A DNA stretch of 64,000 bases from an uncultured Tateyamaria sp. (GCF_947503385.1 NZ_CANNDO010000009.1:41001-105000); one strand, 5' to 3'; counted from the stretch's first letter, positions 26,190 to 36,623 are shown. Notes: a model not told the origin generated them from the sequence alone. Made by a program: numbers and translations.

Positions 26190-27358
26190 GAAAAGGTCTT
26201 TCTTGGGTCGAACGCATCGCGGATGCCTTCGAAAATAAAGATCAGCAGGCTCAGCATAACGGCAAAGACGGTAAAGGCTGTAAAGGCCAGCCACGGCGCT
26301 TGCAGGTTCTGTTTCGCCTGCAAGGTCAGCTCACCCAGCGATGGCGCAGAGGACGGCAGGCCAAAACCCAGATAGTCAAGCACCGCCAGCGATGAGATCG
26401 TTCCAGTGATGATGAACGGCAGCATAGTCAGCGTGGCCACCATCGCGTTGGGCAGCATGTGGCGGAACATGATGGTCATGTTGCCCACGCCCAACGCCCG
26501 CGCCGCCCGCACGTATTCAAGGTTGCGCGCACGCAGGAATTCCGCCCGCACAACCCCCACAAGGCCGGTCCAGCCAAACAGCACCAACAAGAACACAAGC
26601 AGCCAGAAACTTCGCCCCAGAATAGCGAACATGATGATGATGACATAGAGGCTGGGCGTTGATGACCATATTTCGATGATCCGCTGGAAAATCAGGTCCG
26701 TGCGCCCACCAAAATAACCCTGTACCGCGCCCGCGATAATCCCGATGACCGCAGAGGCGCCGGTGACGATCAGCGTAAACAGCACCGACAGCCGGAACCC
26801 ATGCACAACGCGCGCCAAGACATCGCGTTTCGTACCATCGGTGCCCAGCAGGTTTTCCCCGTTGGGCGGAAGCGGCGCCGCGCCGGGCCTGTCAACAGCG
26901 GTGTCGTAGCTATAGGGGATCAGCGGCCAGATCGCCCAACCGCGGTTGATGTCCACCCCGTCCACATTGCCATCGCGACTGTCCTCGATAATCGCGTCGG
27001 GATCGTCAAAACAGGCATCCAGACCACCGGAAGCAATCAGGCACTGCACTTCCGGGTCGCGATAGGCGGCTTCGGTCTGAAAGTCGCCGCCAAATTCCGT
27101 CTCGGCATAGAAATTCCAGATGGGTGTGTAGAACGCACCCTGATACCGGATCAGGATGGGCTTGTCGTAGGCGATGAACTCGGCAAACAGGCTCAGCCCA
27201 AACAGAATACCGAAAATCCACATCGACCAATAGGCGCGGCGGTTCTTTTTAAAGTTCGACCAGCGCCTTTTGTTCAGCGGCGAAAGGGTGAACAGGCCGC
27301 GCTTGCGCTCGGGCACCACGACCGGTTCGGGCGCGGGCTGTACGTCCGGCATCGCCAT
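26186..27358 (-). CDS. yejE: Peptide ABC transporter permease YejE
   Basis: A 390-residue inner-membrane permease of the DppC/OppC type. An N-terminal TM precedes a periplasmic stretch (about residues 60-160) as usual for YejE, then the core with the EAA loop region LRARNLEYVRAARALGVGN. Its ATG shares one base with the yejB stop, giving a coupled operon. Confidence 0.93.
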   Translation of the reverse strand: MAMPDVQPAPEPVVVPERKRGLFTLSPLNKRRWSNFKKNRRAYWSMWIFGILFGLSLFAEFIAYDKPILIRYQGAFYTPIWNFYAETEFGGDFQTEAAYRDPEVQCLIASGGLDACFDDPDAIIEDSRDGNVDGVDINRGWAIWPLIPYSYDTAVDRPGAAPLPPNGENLLGTDGTKRDVLARVVHGFRLSVLFTLIVTGASAVIGIIAGAVQGYFGGRTDLIFQRIIEIWSSTPSLYVIIIMFAILGRSFWLLVFLLVLFGWTGLVGVVRAEFLRARNLEYVRAARALGVGNMTIMFRHMLPNAMVATLTMLPFIITGTISSLAVLDYLGFGLPSSAPSLGELTLQAKQNLQAPWLAFTAFTVFAVMLSLLIFIFEGIRDAFDPRKTFS

Positions 27359-28464
27359 CAGCCTTCCCTCCGCTCAAAGTCGATGCGGGGGTCAACCAGC
27401 ACATACATCAGGTCCGACAGGATGCCGACGACCAGCCCCATCAGGCCAAAGATGTAAAGCGTGCCGAACACGATCGGATAGTCGCGGGCCACCGCCGCCT
27501 CAAACCCGAGCCGCCCCAAGCCGTCCAGCGAAAAGATCGTCTCGATGATCAGCGACCCGCCAAAAAAGACCGAGATAAAGACCGCCGGAAAGCCCGCGAT
27601 CACAATCAGCATCGCGTTGCGGAACACGTGCCCATAAAGCACCTGCCGTTCCGACAGCCCCTTGGCCCGCGCAGTCATCACGTAGAGTTTCTTGATCTCG
27701 TCCAGAAAGCTGTTCTTGGTCAGCAGTGTCAGCGTGGCAAAGGCACCGATGGTGCCCGCCAGCACAGGCAAGAAGGCGTGCCACGCATAGTCCACGACCT
27801 TGCCCCATGCCGTCAGGTCGTCCCAATTGTCCGACGTCAGCCCGCGCAGCGGAAAAATCTGCCAATAGCTACCGCCCGCAAACAGCACCAACAGCAGGAT
27901 CGCAAACAAAAACCCCGGAACCGCATAGGCCGCAATGATTGCTCCGGATGTCCACGTGTCGAAGGGCGTGCCATCCTGCACCGCCTTGCGGATTCCCAAC
28001 GGGATCGACACCAGATAAGCGATCAGCGTGGACCATAGCCCCAGCGTAATCGACACGGGCAGCTTTTCTATGACCAGATCAATGACCCCGATAGATCGAA
28101 AATAGCTCTCACCGAAATCGAAACGCGCATAGTTCCAGACCATGTTCAGGAACCGCTGCACCGGCGGCTTGTCGAAACCGAACTCGCGCTCCAGTTCTTC
28201 GATGAACTCGGGCGGCAGGCCGCGCGCACCCACATAGGTGCTGTCGGAGGCTGTGTTCAGATCCTCATTGCTCAACTCCTGTGCGCCCGCATCATTGCTG
28301 CCTCCGGCGAACCCGCCAAAGACGTCACCGCCCCCTTGGGCGCGCGCAATCGCCTGCTCCACCGGTCCGCCGGGCACGAATTGCGTCAGCGTAAAGTTGA
28401 CCAGCAGGATGCCCAGCAACGTCGGAATGATCAGCAAAAGCCGTCGAAGGATGTAGGCGCTCAT
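27358..28464 (-). CDS. yejB: Peptide ABC transporter permease YejB
   Basis: A 368-residue DppB/OppB-type permease. It starts [20 protein letters not shown], has a large periplasmic insert (to about residue 125) and then TM helices with the EAA region around [19 protein letters not shown]. It pairs with YejE to form the membrane channel. It lies 7 bases after yejA. Confidence 0.93.
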   Translation of the reverse strand: MSAYILRRLLLIIPTLLGILLVNFTLTQFVPGGPVEQAIARAQGGGDVFGGFAGGSNDAGAQELSNEDLNTASDSTYVGARGLPPEFIEELEREFGFDKPPVQRFLNMVWNYARFDFGESYFRSIGVIDLVIEKLPVSITLGLWSTLIAYLVSIPLGIRKAVQDGTPFDTWTSGAIIAAYAVPGFLFAILLLVLFAGGSYWQIFPLRGLTSDNWDDLTAWGKVVDYAWHAFLPVLAGTIGAFATLTLLTKNSFLDEIKKLYVMTARAKGLSERQVLYGHVFRNAMLIVIAGFPAVFISVFFGGSLIIETIFSLDGLGRLGFEAAVARDYPIVFGTLYIFGLMGLVVGILSDLMYVLVDPRIDFERREG

Positions 28465-28471
28465 GCCCGGT

Positions 28472-30421
28472 TTACCTCAGCGCGCCAGAGGCCTTCAAAG
28501 CGTCGGCCTTGTCCGCGTTGTACCACCAGAAATCCAGCCGACCCAAGGCAAAGGGCGGCAGCTCTTCTGGGTGTTCAAACATATCGTAGTACGCGACCCA
28601 GTGGTTCGGATTGTACCAGACCGGCACCATGATCATCTCATAGCGCAACGCTCTGTCCAGCGCCGTCACCGCGGCAACCTCTTCTTCGCGCGTTGTGGCA
28701 AGCAGCGATTTGTCGATGATCGCGTCCACCAGCGGACTGGACAGCCCGGCGGGGTTAAACAGCGAAAAAGACGACGTTTCGGACCCGTAGTACTGCGCCA
28801 GCCCCGTGCCGGTGCCAAGGAAGGCGGCGTACTGGAAATAGATCATGTCATAGTCGCGGTCGCGGCGGCGGGATGTGTATTGCGAACTGTCGACCTCCTC
28901 GATCCGAACATCAATGCCCAGCTTCTCAAGGTTGTCGGCAAAGTTTTCGATCACGCCCGTCAGCGTATCTGCCGCCGTTGACGTGTGCAGGAAATTCACC
29001 GTCAGGGTCTTGCCCTCGGCATTGCGGCGCACGCCGTCATCCCCCACGGCCCACCCTGCGTCATCCAGCAGTGCCATGGCTTTGCGCGCATTGCGCCGAT
29101 CAAAAAGACGCGTTTCGCTGGACGTGTGCGGCACGCGCACCTCGGTGGTCAGCAGGTCCTCGGGCACCACGTCGCCAAGGCTTTGCAGAAACTCCAGTTC
29201 TGCGCCCTGCGGCACCCCGGTCGCCATCACCTCGGTCCCTTCGGAGAAGGACGTGCGCTGCGTGAACAAGCCGTATTGCAGCGATGCGTTGGTCCACTCG
29301 AAATTGTATCCAAGCGCAATGGCCTCGCGGACGCGGATGTCTTGCAACACCGGCGAGCCAAGGTTGAACACCATGCCGGTTGGCACAGGCGGATTGCCGT
29401 TCGGCAATTCCTTTTTCACGATAGAGCCGTTTTCGACCTTGGGACTGGTGTAGCCGGTCGCCCACTTCTTGGAATCGCCTTCGGTGCGGATGGTGTATTC
29501 GCCCGCAAGGAACCCTTGGAACGAAGCCTCTGCATCCCCGAAATACTCAAGCCTGATTTTATCGAAATTCGCGCGACCCACATTGATGGGCAGGTCCTTG
29601 CCCCAGTAATCCGGGTTGCGCTTGTAGACCACGCGGCGGTTCACGTCGATTTCGTCGATCATGTAGGGGCCCGAACCCGGCGACGTGACCAACCGTTGTT
29701 CGTCTAGACCCGCGTCGTTTTCCTCGTACCACTTCTTGGACCACGCAGGCACAAAGCCGACCTGACTGATCAGGGACCGCCGGGAAATTCCCTTGGTAAA
29801 GTGGAACTTGATCGTGTGATCATCCAGAACCTCGACCTTGGGAATCCGTTTGCGCACCGCATCCGCGTAAGATTTCAGCCCCTCGTCCAACAACAGATTG
29901 TGCGAAAAGGCGATGTCATGCGCGGTAACGGGCGAGCCGTCAGAAAACCGCGCCTCCGGGCGCATGTGGAAGATAACCCAGGTTTTGCCCTCATCATATT
30001 CAAGGCGCTCGCACAGCAGGCAGTAGTATTCCGCATACACGTCCGCTGGTGCGCCAGCGCCATTGATCCCCTCACCCAGCAGGCTTTCGAACATAACCGA
30101 AGACAGCCCCGCCGCCCGGCCCTTGCGGGAGTATGGATTGACGCTGTCGAATGTCCCCACCGCGCCCAGTACGATTTCGCCCCCTTTGGGCGCATCCGGG
30201 TTCACGTAATCGAAATGTTCGAAATCCGCCGGATAGGTCAGATTGCCATAAAACGAATATCCGTGACTGGTGATGATCGTCTCGTGCCCGTCGCTACGCA
30301 CCTGACTGGCGGCCAGCGTTAAGCCCGCGATCAGCAGACCCACAGCGCCCCAGTCGGCCCATCGCTTGCGCACGGCCTTGGTGCGGGTTGCGGATCGGGC
30401 GGGGCGTTTGGTGTGGATCAT
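28472..30421 (-). CDS. yejA: Peptide ABC transporter substrate-binding protein YejA
   Basis: A 649-residue periplasmic solute-binding protein (SBP family 5). A signal-anchor-like segment ([20 protein letters not shown]) follows a basic N-terminus, then [20 protein letters not shown], characteristic of the YejA branch. ATG 30421 has AAGGAG 6 bases upstream, better than the ATG at 30436. First gene of yejABEF. Confidence 0.92.
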   Translation of the reverse strand: MIHTKRPARSATRTKAVRKRWADWGAVGLLIAGLTLAASQVRSDGHETIITSHGYSFYGNLTYPADFEHFDYVNPDAPKGGEIVLGAVGTFDSVNPYSRKGRAAGLSSVMFESLLGEGINGAGAPADVYAEYYCLLCERLEYDEGKTWVIFHMRPEARFSDGSPVTAHDIAFSHNLLLDEGLKSYADAVRKRIPKVEVLDDHTIKFHFTKGISRRSLISQVGFVPAWSKKWYEENDAGLDEQRLVTSPGSGPYMIDEIDVNRRVVYKRNPDYWGKDLPINVGRANFDKIRLEYFGDAEASFQGFLAGEYTIRTEGDSKKWATGYTSPKVENGSIVKKELPNGNPPVPTGMVFNLGSPVLQDIRVREAIALGYNFEWTNASLQYGLFTQRTSFSEGTEVMATGVPQGAELEFLQSLGDVVPEDLLTTEVRVPHTSSETRLFDRRNARKAMALLDDAGWAVGDDGVRRNAEGKTLTVNFLHTSTAADTLTGVIENFADNLEKLGIDVRIEEVDSSQYTSRRRDRDYDMIYFQYAAFLGTGTGLAQYYGSETSSFSLFNPAGLSSPLVDAIIDKSLLATTREEEVAAVTALDRALRYEMIMVPVWYNPNHWVAYYDMFEHPEELPPFALGRLDFWWYNADKADALKASGALR

Positions 30422-30584
30422 CTGGGGCTCCTTCATCAGGCCAGTGGCGCGGCACGTCTCGGTCTGGGTTGAGATTTAAGCTAAATGCGCGCCGCGCCAA
30501 TATGCAACGCAAGAATGCTGCTCAGATCGGGGCCCAGATTACGTGATCGTGTTCAGTGTTGCGTTTTCGGGCTGATCACCGCGC

Positions 30585-30618
30585 GCAAAAAAAGCCGCGC
30601 AACACCCGTCGCGCGGCC
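30585..30618 (-). terminator. Intrinsic terminator after the cytochrome c gene
   Basis: On the minus strand GCCGCGCGACGGGTGTTGCGCGGC forms a 7-bp stem followed directly by TTTTTTT. It lies 28 bp past the stop of the minus-strand cytochrome c gene and ends its transcript. Confidence 0.85.
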
Positions 30619-30645
30619 TTGTCGGGGATTCGGAACGTCAGGCGA

Positions 30646-31152
30646 TCAGCCGTCGATGCTGTCGAGATAGGCAATCAGGTTGGCCCGGTCTTCGACTTTT
30701 TTCACACCGCGATACGCCATGGAGGTGCCGGGGGCGTATTGCGAGGGGTTCTCCAGAAATTCGTTCAGCGCGTCCACGGTCCAAACCTCGGCCACTTCGC
30801 TTAGCGCGCCGGAATAGGCACCATAGCTGTCAACGGAACCAACGGCGCGCCCAACGACACCATACAGGTGCGGGCCTGTGCCATTCACGCCGTCTTCAAG
30901 TTTGTGGCAGGCGCTGCACTGGCGGAAAATGCGGGCACCGGCACCGGCATCGGCCTGTGCAAACACATCGGCAAACGCCACTTCAACCACTTCTTCGGCC
31001 GCTTCCTCTGCGCCGGTGTCGATCACGTAGGCCTGATCGCCATGACCATCCACATGGTACAGCTCTTCCGCGGCCCACTTGCCCAGCAGTAATACAAGCA
31101 AAGCACCGCAAACGCTGGCGGCAATCTTCGTGAATGTCATCGTGTCGAACAT
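30646..31152 (-). CDS. Membrane-anchored cytochrome c (c-y / c552-like)
   Basis: A 168-residue protein with an N-terminal hydrophobic anchor (about residues 10-25), an Ala/Glu-rich linker (about 45-70) and a class I cytochrome c domain. The heme site is C79-SAC-H83 and PGTSMAYRG supplies the methionine ligand. In Rhodobacter such proteins shuttle electrons from the bc1 complex to oxidases. It could donate to the cbb3 oxidase encoded here, which is inference. A clear terminator follows. Confidence 0.9.
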   Translation of the reverse strand: MFDTMTFTKIAASVCGALLVLLLGKWAAEELYHVDGHGDQAYVIDTGAEEAAEEVVEVAFADVFAQADAGAGARIFRQCSACHKLEDGVNGTGPHLYGVVGRAVGSVDSYGAYSGALSEVAEVWTVDALNEFLENPSQYAPGTSMAYRGVKKVEDRANLIAYLDSIDG

Positions 31153-31291
31153 GAGGCTTCCGATTCCATGCGTATAGTTGTTCGTTCCGGCGGGTATCTA
31201 TTGCTTCCCCTACCCGCAGGCAAGGTGTAGAAGCCGCGACCAATCGCCCTGCCTCGCCGCCAAGAACAGGGCTACGGCCAAGGGGTGAAAG

Positions 31292-32122
31292 ATGTCTCAA
31301 CGGATCGCATTTCAGGGAGATTTGGGCGCATACGGTCATGAGGCCGTTCTCAAGGCGCGCCCGGACGCCGTACCAGTGCCCTGCCACGCCTTCGAGGATG
31401 TGATTGCCGCCGTGCGGTCCGGCGACGCAGACATGGCGATGCTTCCAGTGGAAAACACCACATATGGCCGCGTTGCGGACATCCACAGGCTCCTGCCCGA
31501 AAGCGGTTTGCACATCGTGGACGAGGCGTTTGTACGTGTACGCATCGCTTTGATGGCGCTGCCCGGTCAGACGCTGGACGACATCTCGCAGGTGCGGGCG
31601 CATATGGTTCTGATCCCGCAGGCGCGTGCGTTTCTCGATGCCCATAAAATTTCTGCCGTGGCCGCAGCTGACAGCGCCGGGGCGGCGCGCGCCATCGCGG
31701 AAACAGGGGAACGCGGCGTCGGCGCGCTGGCCTCTGCCGTGGCGGCAGAGATCCACGGGCTGAACATTTTGGCCCGGGACATCGAGGATCAAGGGCACAA
31801 CACCACGCGTTTCCTGCTGATGTCGCCGCAGGCAGACCACCAATCGCGCGGCGACACGATGATCACGACCTTCGTGTTCGAGGTCCGCAACATCCCCGCC
31901 GCGCTTTATAAGGCCATGGGTGGTTTTGCGACCAACGGCGTCAACATGACCAAACTGGAAAGCTATATGGTCGGCGGCGCGTTCACCGCGACGCAGTTCT
32001 ACGCCGATATCGAGGGCCACCCCGATGACCCGCCCGTCGCGCGTGCATTGGAAGAACTGGCCTATTTCACCAACCGGCTCGATATTCTGGGTGTGTACCC
32101 GGCAGCCGCCGGGCGCGATTAA
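31292..32122 (+). CDS. pheA: Prephenate dehydratase
   Basis: Converts prephenate to phenylpyruvate in phenylalanine synthesis. The 276-residue monofunctional form has a catalytic domain with MLPVENTTYGRVADI and NTTRFLLMS (TRF motif), and a C-terminal ACT domain with ALYKAMGGFATNGVNMTKLE, where ESYMVGG replaces the usual ESRP. No chorismate mutase domain is fused, as is common in alphaproteobacteria. The ACT domain probably allows feedback inhibition by Phe. The stop overlaps the stop of the convergent SRPBCC gene. Confidence 0.95.
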   Translation: MSQRIAFQGDLGAYGHEAVLKARPDAVPVPCHAFEDVIAAVRSGDADMAMLPVENTTYGRVADIHRLLPESGLHIVDEAFVRVRIALMALPGQTLDDISQVRAHMVLIPQARAFLDAHKISAVAAADSAGAARAIAETGERGVGALASAVAAEIHGLNILARDIEDQGHNTTRFLLMSPQADHQSRGDTMITTFVFEVRNIPAALYKAMGGFATNGVNMTKLESYMVGGAFTATQFYADIEGHPDDPPVARALEELAYFTNRLDILGVYPAAAGRD

Positions 32123-32586
32123 GCGCTGCGCTTCAGCCGTTCTTCCAACTGTTTGGCGTAGTCGGCGACGCGTTGTTTATAACGCTTCGTCAGGTTCGAC
32201 TTGGCCAGCTTGAGCGACTGCACAAGCAGGCGCGACGCAAGGTTCAGCGGTGTCAGTTCCAGCGCTACGGCCATCCGTGTGCGGGTCCGCGACAGCGCCA
32301 GCAACTCCACGTCGAACGCGGCATCCATGCCCGGGGATTTTGCGGTAAACCCCATCTCGTTCGGGGCATCATAACGCACAAGTTGCAGGTTCATATCCCG
32401 CCGCCGCCCGCGCATGGTAAAAGCCACGCGCCAAGACGCGCCCACGCCGGGGGTCTGAAGGTCATCGACACGCTGCACCTCGGCACCGCGCCGCATCGCC
32501 TGCCGCTCGAACGTCTCGAACTCGCTCAAAGCGGCAAAAACGTCTTCGATGGATGCTTCGATATCTTCCCGTGCCGAGAATTTCAT
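32119..32586 (-). CDS. SRPBCC-family protein
   Basis: A 155-residue polyketide-cyclase/START-fold protein. The opening MKFSAREDIEASIEDVFAAL is the family's first strand and helix; the rest is beta-rich with a long C-terminal basic helix (LLVQSLKLAKSNLTKRYKQR). Ligand and role are unknown. No signal peptide. It is probably a single gene between pheA and nudC. Confidence 0.78.
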   Translation of the reverse strand: MKFSAREDIEASIEDVFAALSEFETFERQAMRRGAEVQRVDDLQTPGVGASWRVAFTMRGRRRDMNLQLVRYDAPNEMGFTAKSPGMDAAFDVELLALSRTRTRMAVALELTPLNLASRLLVQSLKLAKSNLTKRYKQRVADYAKQLEERLKRSA

Positions 32587-32625
32587 GTGCCGTGCTCGAT
32601 TGTGTCCTGTGGTGCCAGCTTCACT

Positions 32626-33594
32626 TTAATCGAGGGTATCCGCAAGCCAGTTTTCAATTAAAAAGTGCGCAATGGCCCCCTTGCGGGCGGGCAGGATGTC
32701 GGTGCGGTTGCCCGCGAATATGTCCGCCATGTCTTCGCGCGTCAGCCAGAGCGCGTCTTCGATTTCCACCGGGTCGATGGTGATATCTAGGCTGGTGGCG
32801 TGTCCGTGACAGCCGAACATCAGCGACGCGGGAAAGGGCCATGGCTGGCTCGCCAGATAGCTGACATCGCCCACATGCACGCCTGTTTCTTCAAAGACTT
32901 CGCGCCGCACGGCCGCTTCGAGTGTTTCGCCCGGTTCGACAAAACCGGCCAACAGCGAATACATACCCTCGGGCCAGCCCGGCGACCGGCCAACCAGCAC
33001 GGCATTGCCGTGGGTGATCAACATGATGACGACCGGGTCCGTGCGCGGGAAGTGGTGCCCGCCACAATCGGGGCACGTGCGTTGCCAACCGCCTTGGGTG
33101 ATGTCAGACGCGGCACCGCAGCGCGCGCAAAACCTGTGTGTCTGGTGCCAACCAATGACTGCCTTCGCAGTGGCCGCGAGTTCCGCGTCACGCGGGCTGA
33201 GCCACGTCATCACCCGCCGCAATTCTGCAAACACCTGGCCGTCCGAAAGGCCGGGATAATGCTGTTCCGTGGGATCAAGAAATGCGCCCAACGCCTCGTG
33301 ATCCACATCCGACGGCGACCAAGGTGACACATCAAAGGCAAACCGCGGCGCACCCTCTTCGCGGCCAAGAAAGATCGGGGCGGCCTTTGCCTCGGACAGA
33401 ACCGGGTGATCCATGGGCAGCCGCAGCAGATGCGCAGGGCGGTCCTTGTCGATCAGCGGTTTGCCCTGCCACACGGCAAGGGCGCGCGCCTCCGGGTCCG
33501 TTTGTGCCGCCGCCAACGCCACCGGATCCGTTCGCAATTCCGCCGCCCGGTCGAGGCCCGACCCGCCAAAAGTCACCGTTTCCGCGTGTCGCAT
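32626..33594 (-). CDS. nudC: NADH pyrophosphatase NudC
   Basis: A 322-residue Nudix hydrolase that cleaves NAD(H) and removes NAD caps from RNA. It has a four-Cys zinc ribbon (C156-x2-C159, C174-x2-C177), the Nudix box at 217-239 (GFVEPGETLEAAVRREVFEE) and the NudC signature SQPWPFPAS. The ATG at 33594 is preceded by AGGAA. It is divergent from the phosphoesterase gene, with 137 bp between starts. Confidence 0.95.
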   Translation of the reverse strand: MRHAETVTFGGSGLDRAAELRTDPVALAAAQTDPEARALAVWQGKPLIDKDRPAHLLRLPMDHPVLSEAKAAPIFLGREEGAPRFAFDVSPWSPSDVDHEALGAFLDPTEQHYPGLSDGQVFAELRRVMTWLSPRDAELAATAKAVIGWHQTHRFCARCGAASDITQGGWQRTCPDCGGHHFPRTDPVVIMLITHGNAVLVGRSPGWPEGMYSLLAGFVEPGETLEAAVRREVFEETGVHVGDVSYLASQPWPFPASLMFGCHGHATSLDITIDPVEIEDALWLTREDMADIFAGNRTDILPARKGAIAHFLIENWLADTLD

Positions 33595-33731
33595 TCCAAC
33601 CGTTCCTGCCTTCAATTCCAAGTGCGCCAGCCATGGCACGGGTGTGGCAGCGGCGCAATGGCCCGCCCTTGGGGCGACGCAGCAGCGAAAATTCGCTTGA
33701 AAGCAAAGCATATTCGGCCACGTTGCTACCT

Positions 33732-35519
33732 ATGCGCGAGCACCCCAAAGACAGCCCCGCGGAAACCGTTCTGCGCCTGCTGGCCACAAGTGACGTTCAT
33801 ATGCACCTGACCGGTTGGGACGGTCGGGTGGATGATGCCTCGGCATCGCGCGGGTTCAATCGCCTTGCTTCGGTCATTCGCGCAGCACGGGCGGACGCAC
33901 CCGGCCCGGTCCTGCTCTTGGACAATGGCGACAGCCTGCAAGGCACCCCGCTGGGCGAAGTGGCGGTTGGCATGGCGGGCTGCCATCCATGGGCAGAGCT
34001 GCTGGATACGCTTGAGTATGACGCGGCGGGCCTCGGCAATCACGATTTCGATTTCGGCCTTGATGCGCTGACGGCATTCTGTGCGGCGTCCCGGACACAG
34101 GTGGTATCGGCCAGCCCCGACCGGCCTTTGCCCAACATCGTGCCCCACATCATCGTGGACCGGACGGTCACGCTGCCGTCTGGCCACACGCACCCATTGC
34201 GCGTGGGGATCACGTCGGTCCTGCCACCGCAGACGCTGGTGTGGAACCATGCGCTTCTGGCCGGAAAGGTCGGCTTTTTGGCCGGCGTCGACGCAGCACG
34301 CCAATCGGTTGCTGCCCTGCGACGCGATGGGGCGGATATCATCGTGGTTTTATGTCACAGCGGCATCTCATCCTTGTCCCCTGACGACACTGAGAATTTT
34401 GCCTGCCCGCTGGCGCATTCGGTGCCGGGGGTGGACGCCATGATCCTTGGTCACACACATGAACGGTTTCCCGACACCGGCTACGGCACCGTGACGGGCG
34501 TCGACCCGGATCAAGGCACCCTGTTTGGCGTTCCAGCCGCGATGCCGGGATTTGCCGCGGCCCTGCTGGCGCAGATTGACCTGTGTCTGGTCCACGATCA
34601 CGAAGGCTGGCACGTAACGGAGCACAGCGTCCGCCTGCGCGATCTCGAAGACGCGGAACCCGACCGCGATGCCACCCGCCTTGCCGCACCCTGCATCGCG
34701 GCGACACGTGCGCGGATGCAAACGGTGGTCGGCCAGACGGGGCACGGTTTCCACAGTTACTTTGCCATGCTGCAATCGGGCACCGCCGACGCCATCGTCG
34801 CCACCGCCATGCAGCGCAGCGTCAAGGCTGCGATCAACGGCACCGATCTGGCCCACCTCCCGGTTCTGTCGGCCATCGCCCCCGCCGCCGCTGGCGGGCG
34901 CGCGGGTCCGAACAATTATGTGACCGCCTCCAAAGGCGAAATTCAGGCGCGGCACCTCGCCATGATGTGCCCGTACCAGAATACGGTCTGGGCACAGCGC
35001 ATGACCGGCGCAACACTCGCCGCATATCTGGAACGTTCTGCGCAGTTCTTTGCGCCACACCCTTCGGGCCTTGGGCCGCTGCTGGCCCCCAATGCGCCCG
35101 CGTTCAACTTTGATACCGTGCACGGGCTGCACATGACGCTCGATCCGTTCGCACCGCTGGGCGCGCGCGTGACTTCACTGACGCGCAACGGGGTGCCGGT
35201 ATCGGCGGATGATGCGTTTCTGGTCGCGATGACCAGCTACCGGGGCGCAGGCGGCGGCGATTTTCCGGGACTGGAAGAACCCGCGTCCCTGCAATTGGAC
35301 GTGCCGGTGGTCGATGCCTTGCGGTCCTATCTCGCTGCGCACCCCATTGGCGACGTGCAATCGCCATCGGTCTGGTCCTTTGCCAGCGCTGTCCCCCGGC
35401 ACGTCCTGATCGAAACCAGCCCCCGCGCCGTCAACCACCTCGAAGAGATCGCGCATTTCCGGCCCGAACCGCTGGGCCTGACCGATACCGGCTTCATGTC
35501 GATGCGCGTGACCCTGTAA
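33732..35519 (+). CDS. 5'-nucleotidase/2',3'-cyclic phosphodiesterase family protein without signal peptide
   Basis: A 595-residue protein of the UshA/CpdB family. The N-terminal metallophosphatase domain has LLATSDVHMHL, LLLDNGDSLQGTP, GLGNHDFDFG, LCHSGIS and LGHTHERFP, all the metal-site motifs; the C-terminal 5'-nucleotidase domain has TASKGEIQARHLAMM and MTSYRGAGGGDFPG. CpdB normally acts in the periplasm, yet from ATG 33732 the protein begins MREHPKDSPAETVLRLLATS with no signal peptide, and no upstream in-frame start gives one. It may be cytosolic or exported otherwise. Confidence 0.88.
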   Translation: MREHPKDSPAETVLRLLATSDVHMHLTGWDGRVDDASASRGFNRLASVIRAARADAPGPVLLLDNGDSLQGTPLGEVAVGMAGCHPWAELLDTLEYDAAGLGNHDFDFGLDALTAFCAASRTQVVSASPDRPLPNIVPHIIVDRTVTLPSGHTHPLRVGITSVLPPQTLVWNHALLAGKVGFLAGVDAARQSVAALRRDGADIIVVLCHSGISSLSPDDTENFACPLAHSVPGVDAMILGHTHERFPDTGYGTVTGVDPDQGTLFGVPAAMPGFAAALLAQIDLCLVHDHEGWHVTEHSVRLRDLEDAEPDRDATRLAAPCIAATRARMQTVVGQTGHGFHSYFAMLQSGTADAIVATAMQRSVKAAINGTDLAHLPVLSAIAPAAAGGRAGPNNYVTASKGEIQARHLAMMCPYQNTVWAQRMTGATLAAYLERSAQFFAPHPSGLGPLLAPNAPAFNFDTVHGLHMTLDPFAPLGARVTSLTRNGVPVSADDAFLVAMTSYRGAGGGDFPGLEEPASLQLDVPVVDALRSYLAAHPIGDVQSPSVWSFASAVPRHVLIETSPRAVNHLEEIAHFRPEPLGLTDTGFMSMRVTL

Positions 35520-35522
35520 CCC

Positions 35523-35551
35523 TTGCGCCGCGCGGGGCGCTGCCATATATC
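35523..35551 (+). promoter_or_regulatory. Promoter of SRP RNA gene
   Basis: TTGCGC at 35523-35528 and TATATC at 35546-35551 are separated by 17 bp, and transcription would begin about 35557, just where the RNA secondary structure begins. Confidence 0.6.
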
Positions 35552-35556
35552 GCAGC

Positions 35557-35655
35557 GTTGAGAGGTTGGCGCGGGCAAGCGCCTCGCCAACCCGGTCAGA
35601 TCCGGAAGGAAGCAGCCGTAACGAGCCCCGCTTGGGTCGATGTCAATCTCTCACC
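35557..35655 (+). ncRNA. ffs: Signal recognition particle RNA (4.5S type)
   Basis: The conserved SRP domain IV tip is present: GGTCAGATCCGGAAGGAAGC at about 35594-35613, followed by AGCCGTAACGAG. The outer stem pairs GAGAG (35560-35564) with CTCTC (35648-35652). Size about 99 nt fits the small bacterial form. The RNA binds Ffh for co-translational membrane targeting. It sits between the phosphoesterase gene and the alpha/beta hydrolase. Confidence 0.95.
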
Positions 35656-35716
35656 TCGCACCAAAACCAACAGGTTTTGGCGTAACGTCCGACCCGAGGC
35701 GGTGCGCGACAGGTTC

Positions 35717-36571
35717 CTACCCTTCCAACAACTGCGGCCACAATGCGGCGTTGCGCCGTGCAAAGGCCGACAGGTGCCCAACCGGCCCATCAGTGGCAAT
35801 CACCGTCACATTGGCCTTGCCGCCATACCCCCGCTCCGCCAGACGGTGCACACAATGCGGCGGGATGAGATCGTCGTCGGAAAACCCGATCAGGCGTACC
35901 GGAATTTCGTGGTCCCACGCGGGCTCGGGCAGGCGCGCACCCAAATCAGTGTCATAAAAGGTGCGCGACGTGCACCAGCGCCGCCACTGCCAGTAAACGC
36001 CCGCAGGCAGGTTCTCACCAAATCGCAGTCGCTTGCCGGGCAAATACCCTGTGACTGCCGTTGCAACCGGCCCTGCCCCAAACCAGAACAACAAGGCAAT
36101 CGCGCGATACGGCCATGGATGGTCACTGTGATGGACGATGCCCGACGCCACGCCGATCACACGAGCAACGCCCTCGAAATTCCGCTGGTTCGGCAGCGTC
36201 ATGGCCCCCAGCGAATGTCCGATCACCCACAGGGGGGTGTCCGGCACCGCCCGCGCCAACGCCTGCCGCGCCGACAGCTGATCCGTTGTGCCCCAATCCG
36301 TCATATCAGCCGTGCTTTGCCGGAGCGGGCCGGACCATGACCGCTCCACATCCCGGTAGTCGAAAGTCAGGCAGGCCAGCCCCCGCTCTGCTGCAAGCCA
36401 GCGTGCGAAATGGGCGTAGTAGCTTTGGGGGACACCGGTCGCACCATTCAGCACAACCGCAGCAAAAGGCGCGTGGGATGGCAAAAACAATCGCCCCACC
36501 AGTTCTGCCCCATCAGGGGTTTTGAACACGATTGAGCGTTCGGAAACCTGCGTCCTGTCGGTGTCGAACAT
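35717..36571 (-). CDS. Alpha/beta hydrolase (COG4757-like)
   Basis: A 284-residue alpha/beta hydrolase. VVLNGATGVPQSYYAHFARW is near the oxyanion region, WVIGHSLGAM is the nucleophile elbow (Ser), and the acid and His lie in LIGFSDDDLIPP and DGPVGHLSAF. No signal peptide. It is divergent from a TetR gene with two palindromic operators between, so it is probably induced when the TetR ligand is present. The substrate is unknown. Confidence 0.85.
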   Translation of the reverse strand: MFDTDRTQVSERSIVFKTPDGAELVGRLFLPSHAPFAAVVLNGATGVPQSYYAHFARWLAAERGLACLTFDYRDVERSWSGPLRQSTADMTDWGTTDQLSARQALARAVPDTPLWVIGHSLGAMTLPNQRNFEGVARVIGVASGIVHHSDHPWPYRAIALLFWFGAGPVATAVTGYLPGKRLRFGENLPAGVYWQWRRWCTSRTFYDTDLGARLPEPAWDHEIPVRLIGFSDDDLIPPHCVHRLAERGYGGKANVTVIATDGPVGHLSAFARRNAALWPQLLEG

Positions 36572-36597
36572 GTGTCGCCTCCTTTGGGTAGCGGGAC

Positions 36598-36613
36598 TAG
36601 ACCAATCGGTCTA
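36598..36613. promoter_or_regulatory. TetR operator 1 (TAGACC-N4-GGTCTA)
   Basis: A perfect palindrome with 6-bp arms, TAGACCAATCGGTCTA. It equals the operator pattern known for the LmrA/YxaF branch of TetR repressors. It is 27 bp from the hydrolase start. Confidence 0.85.
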
Positions 36614-36623
36614 TTCGCGACAC

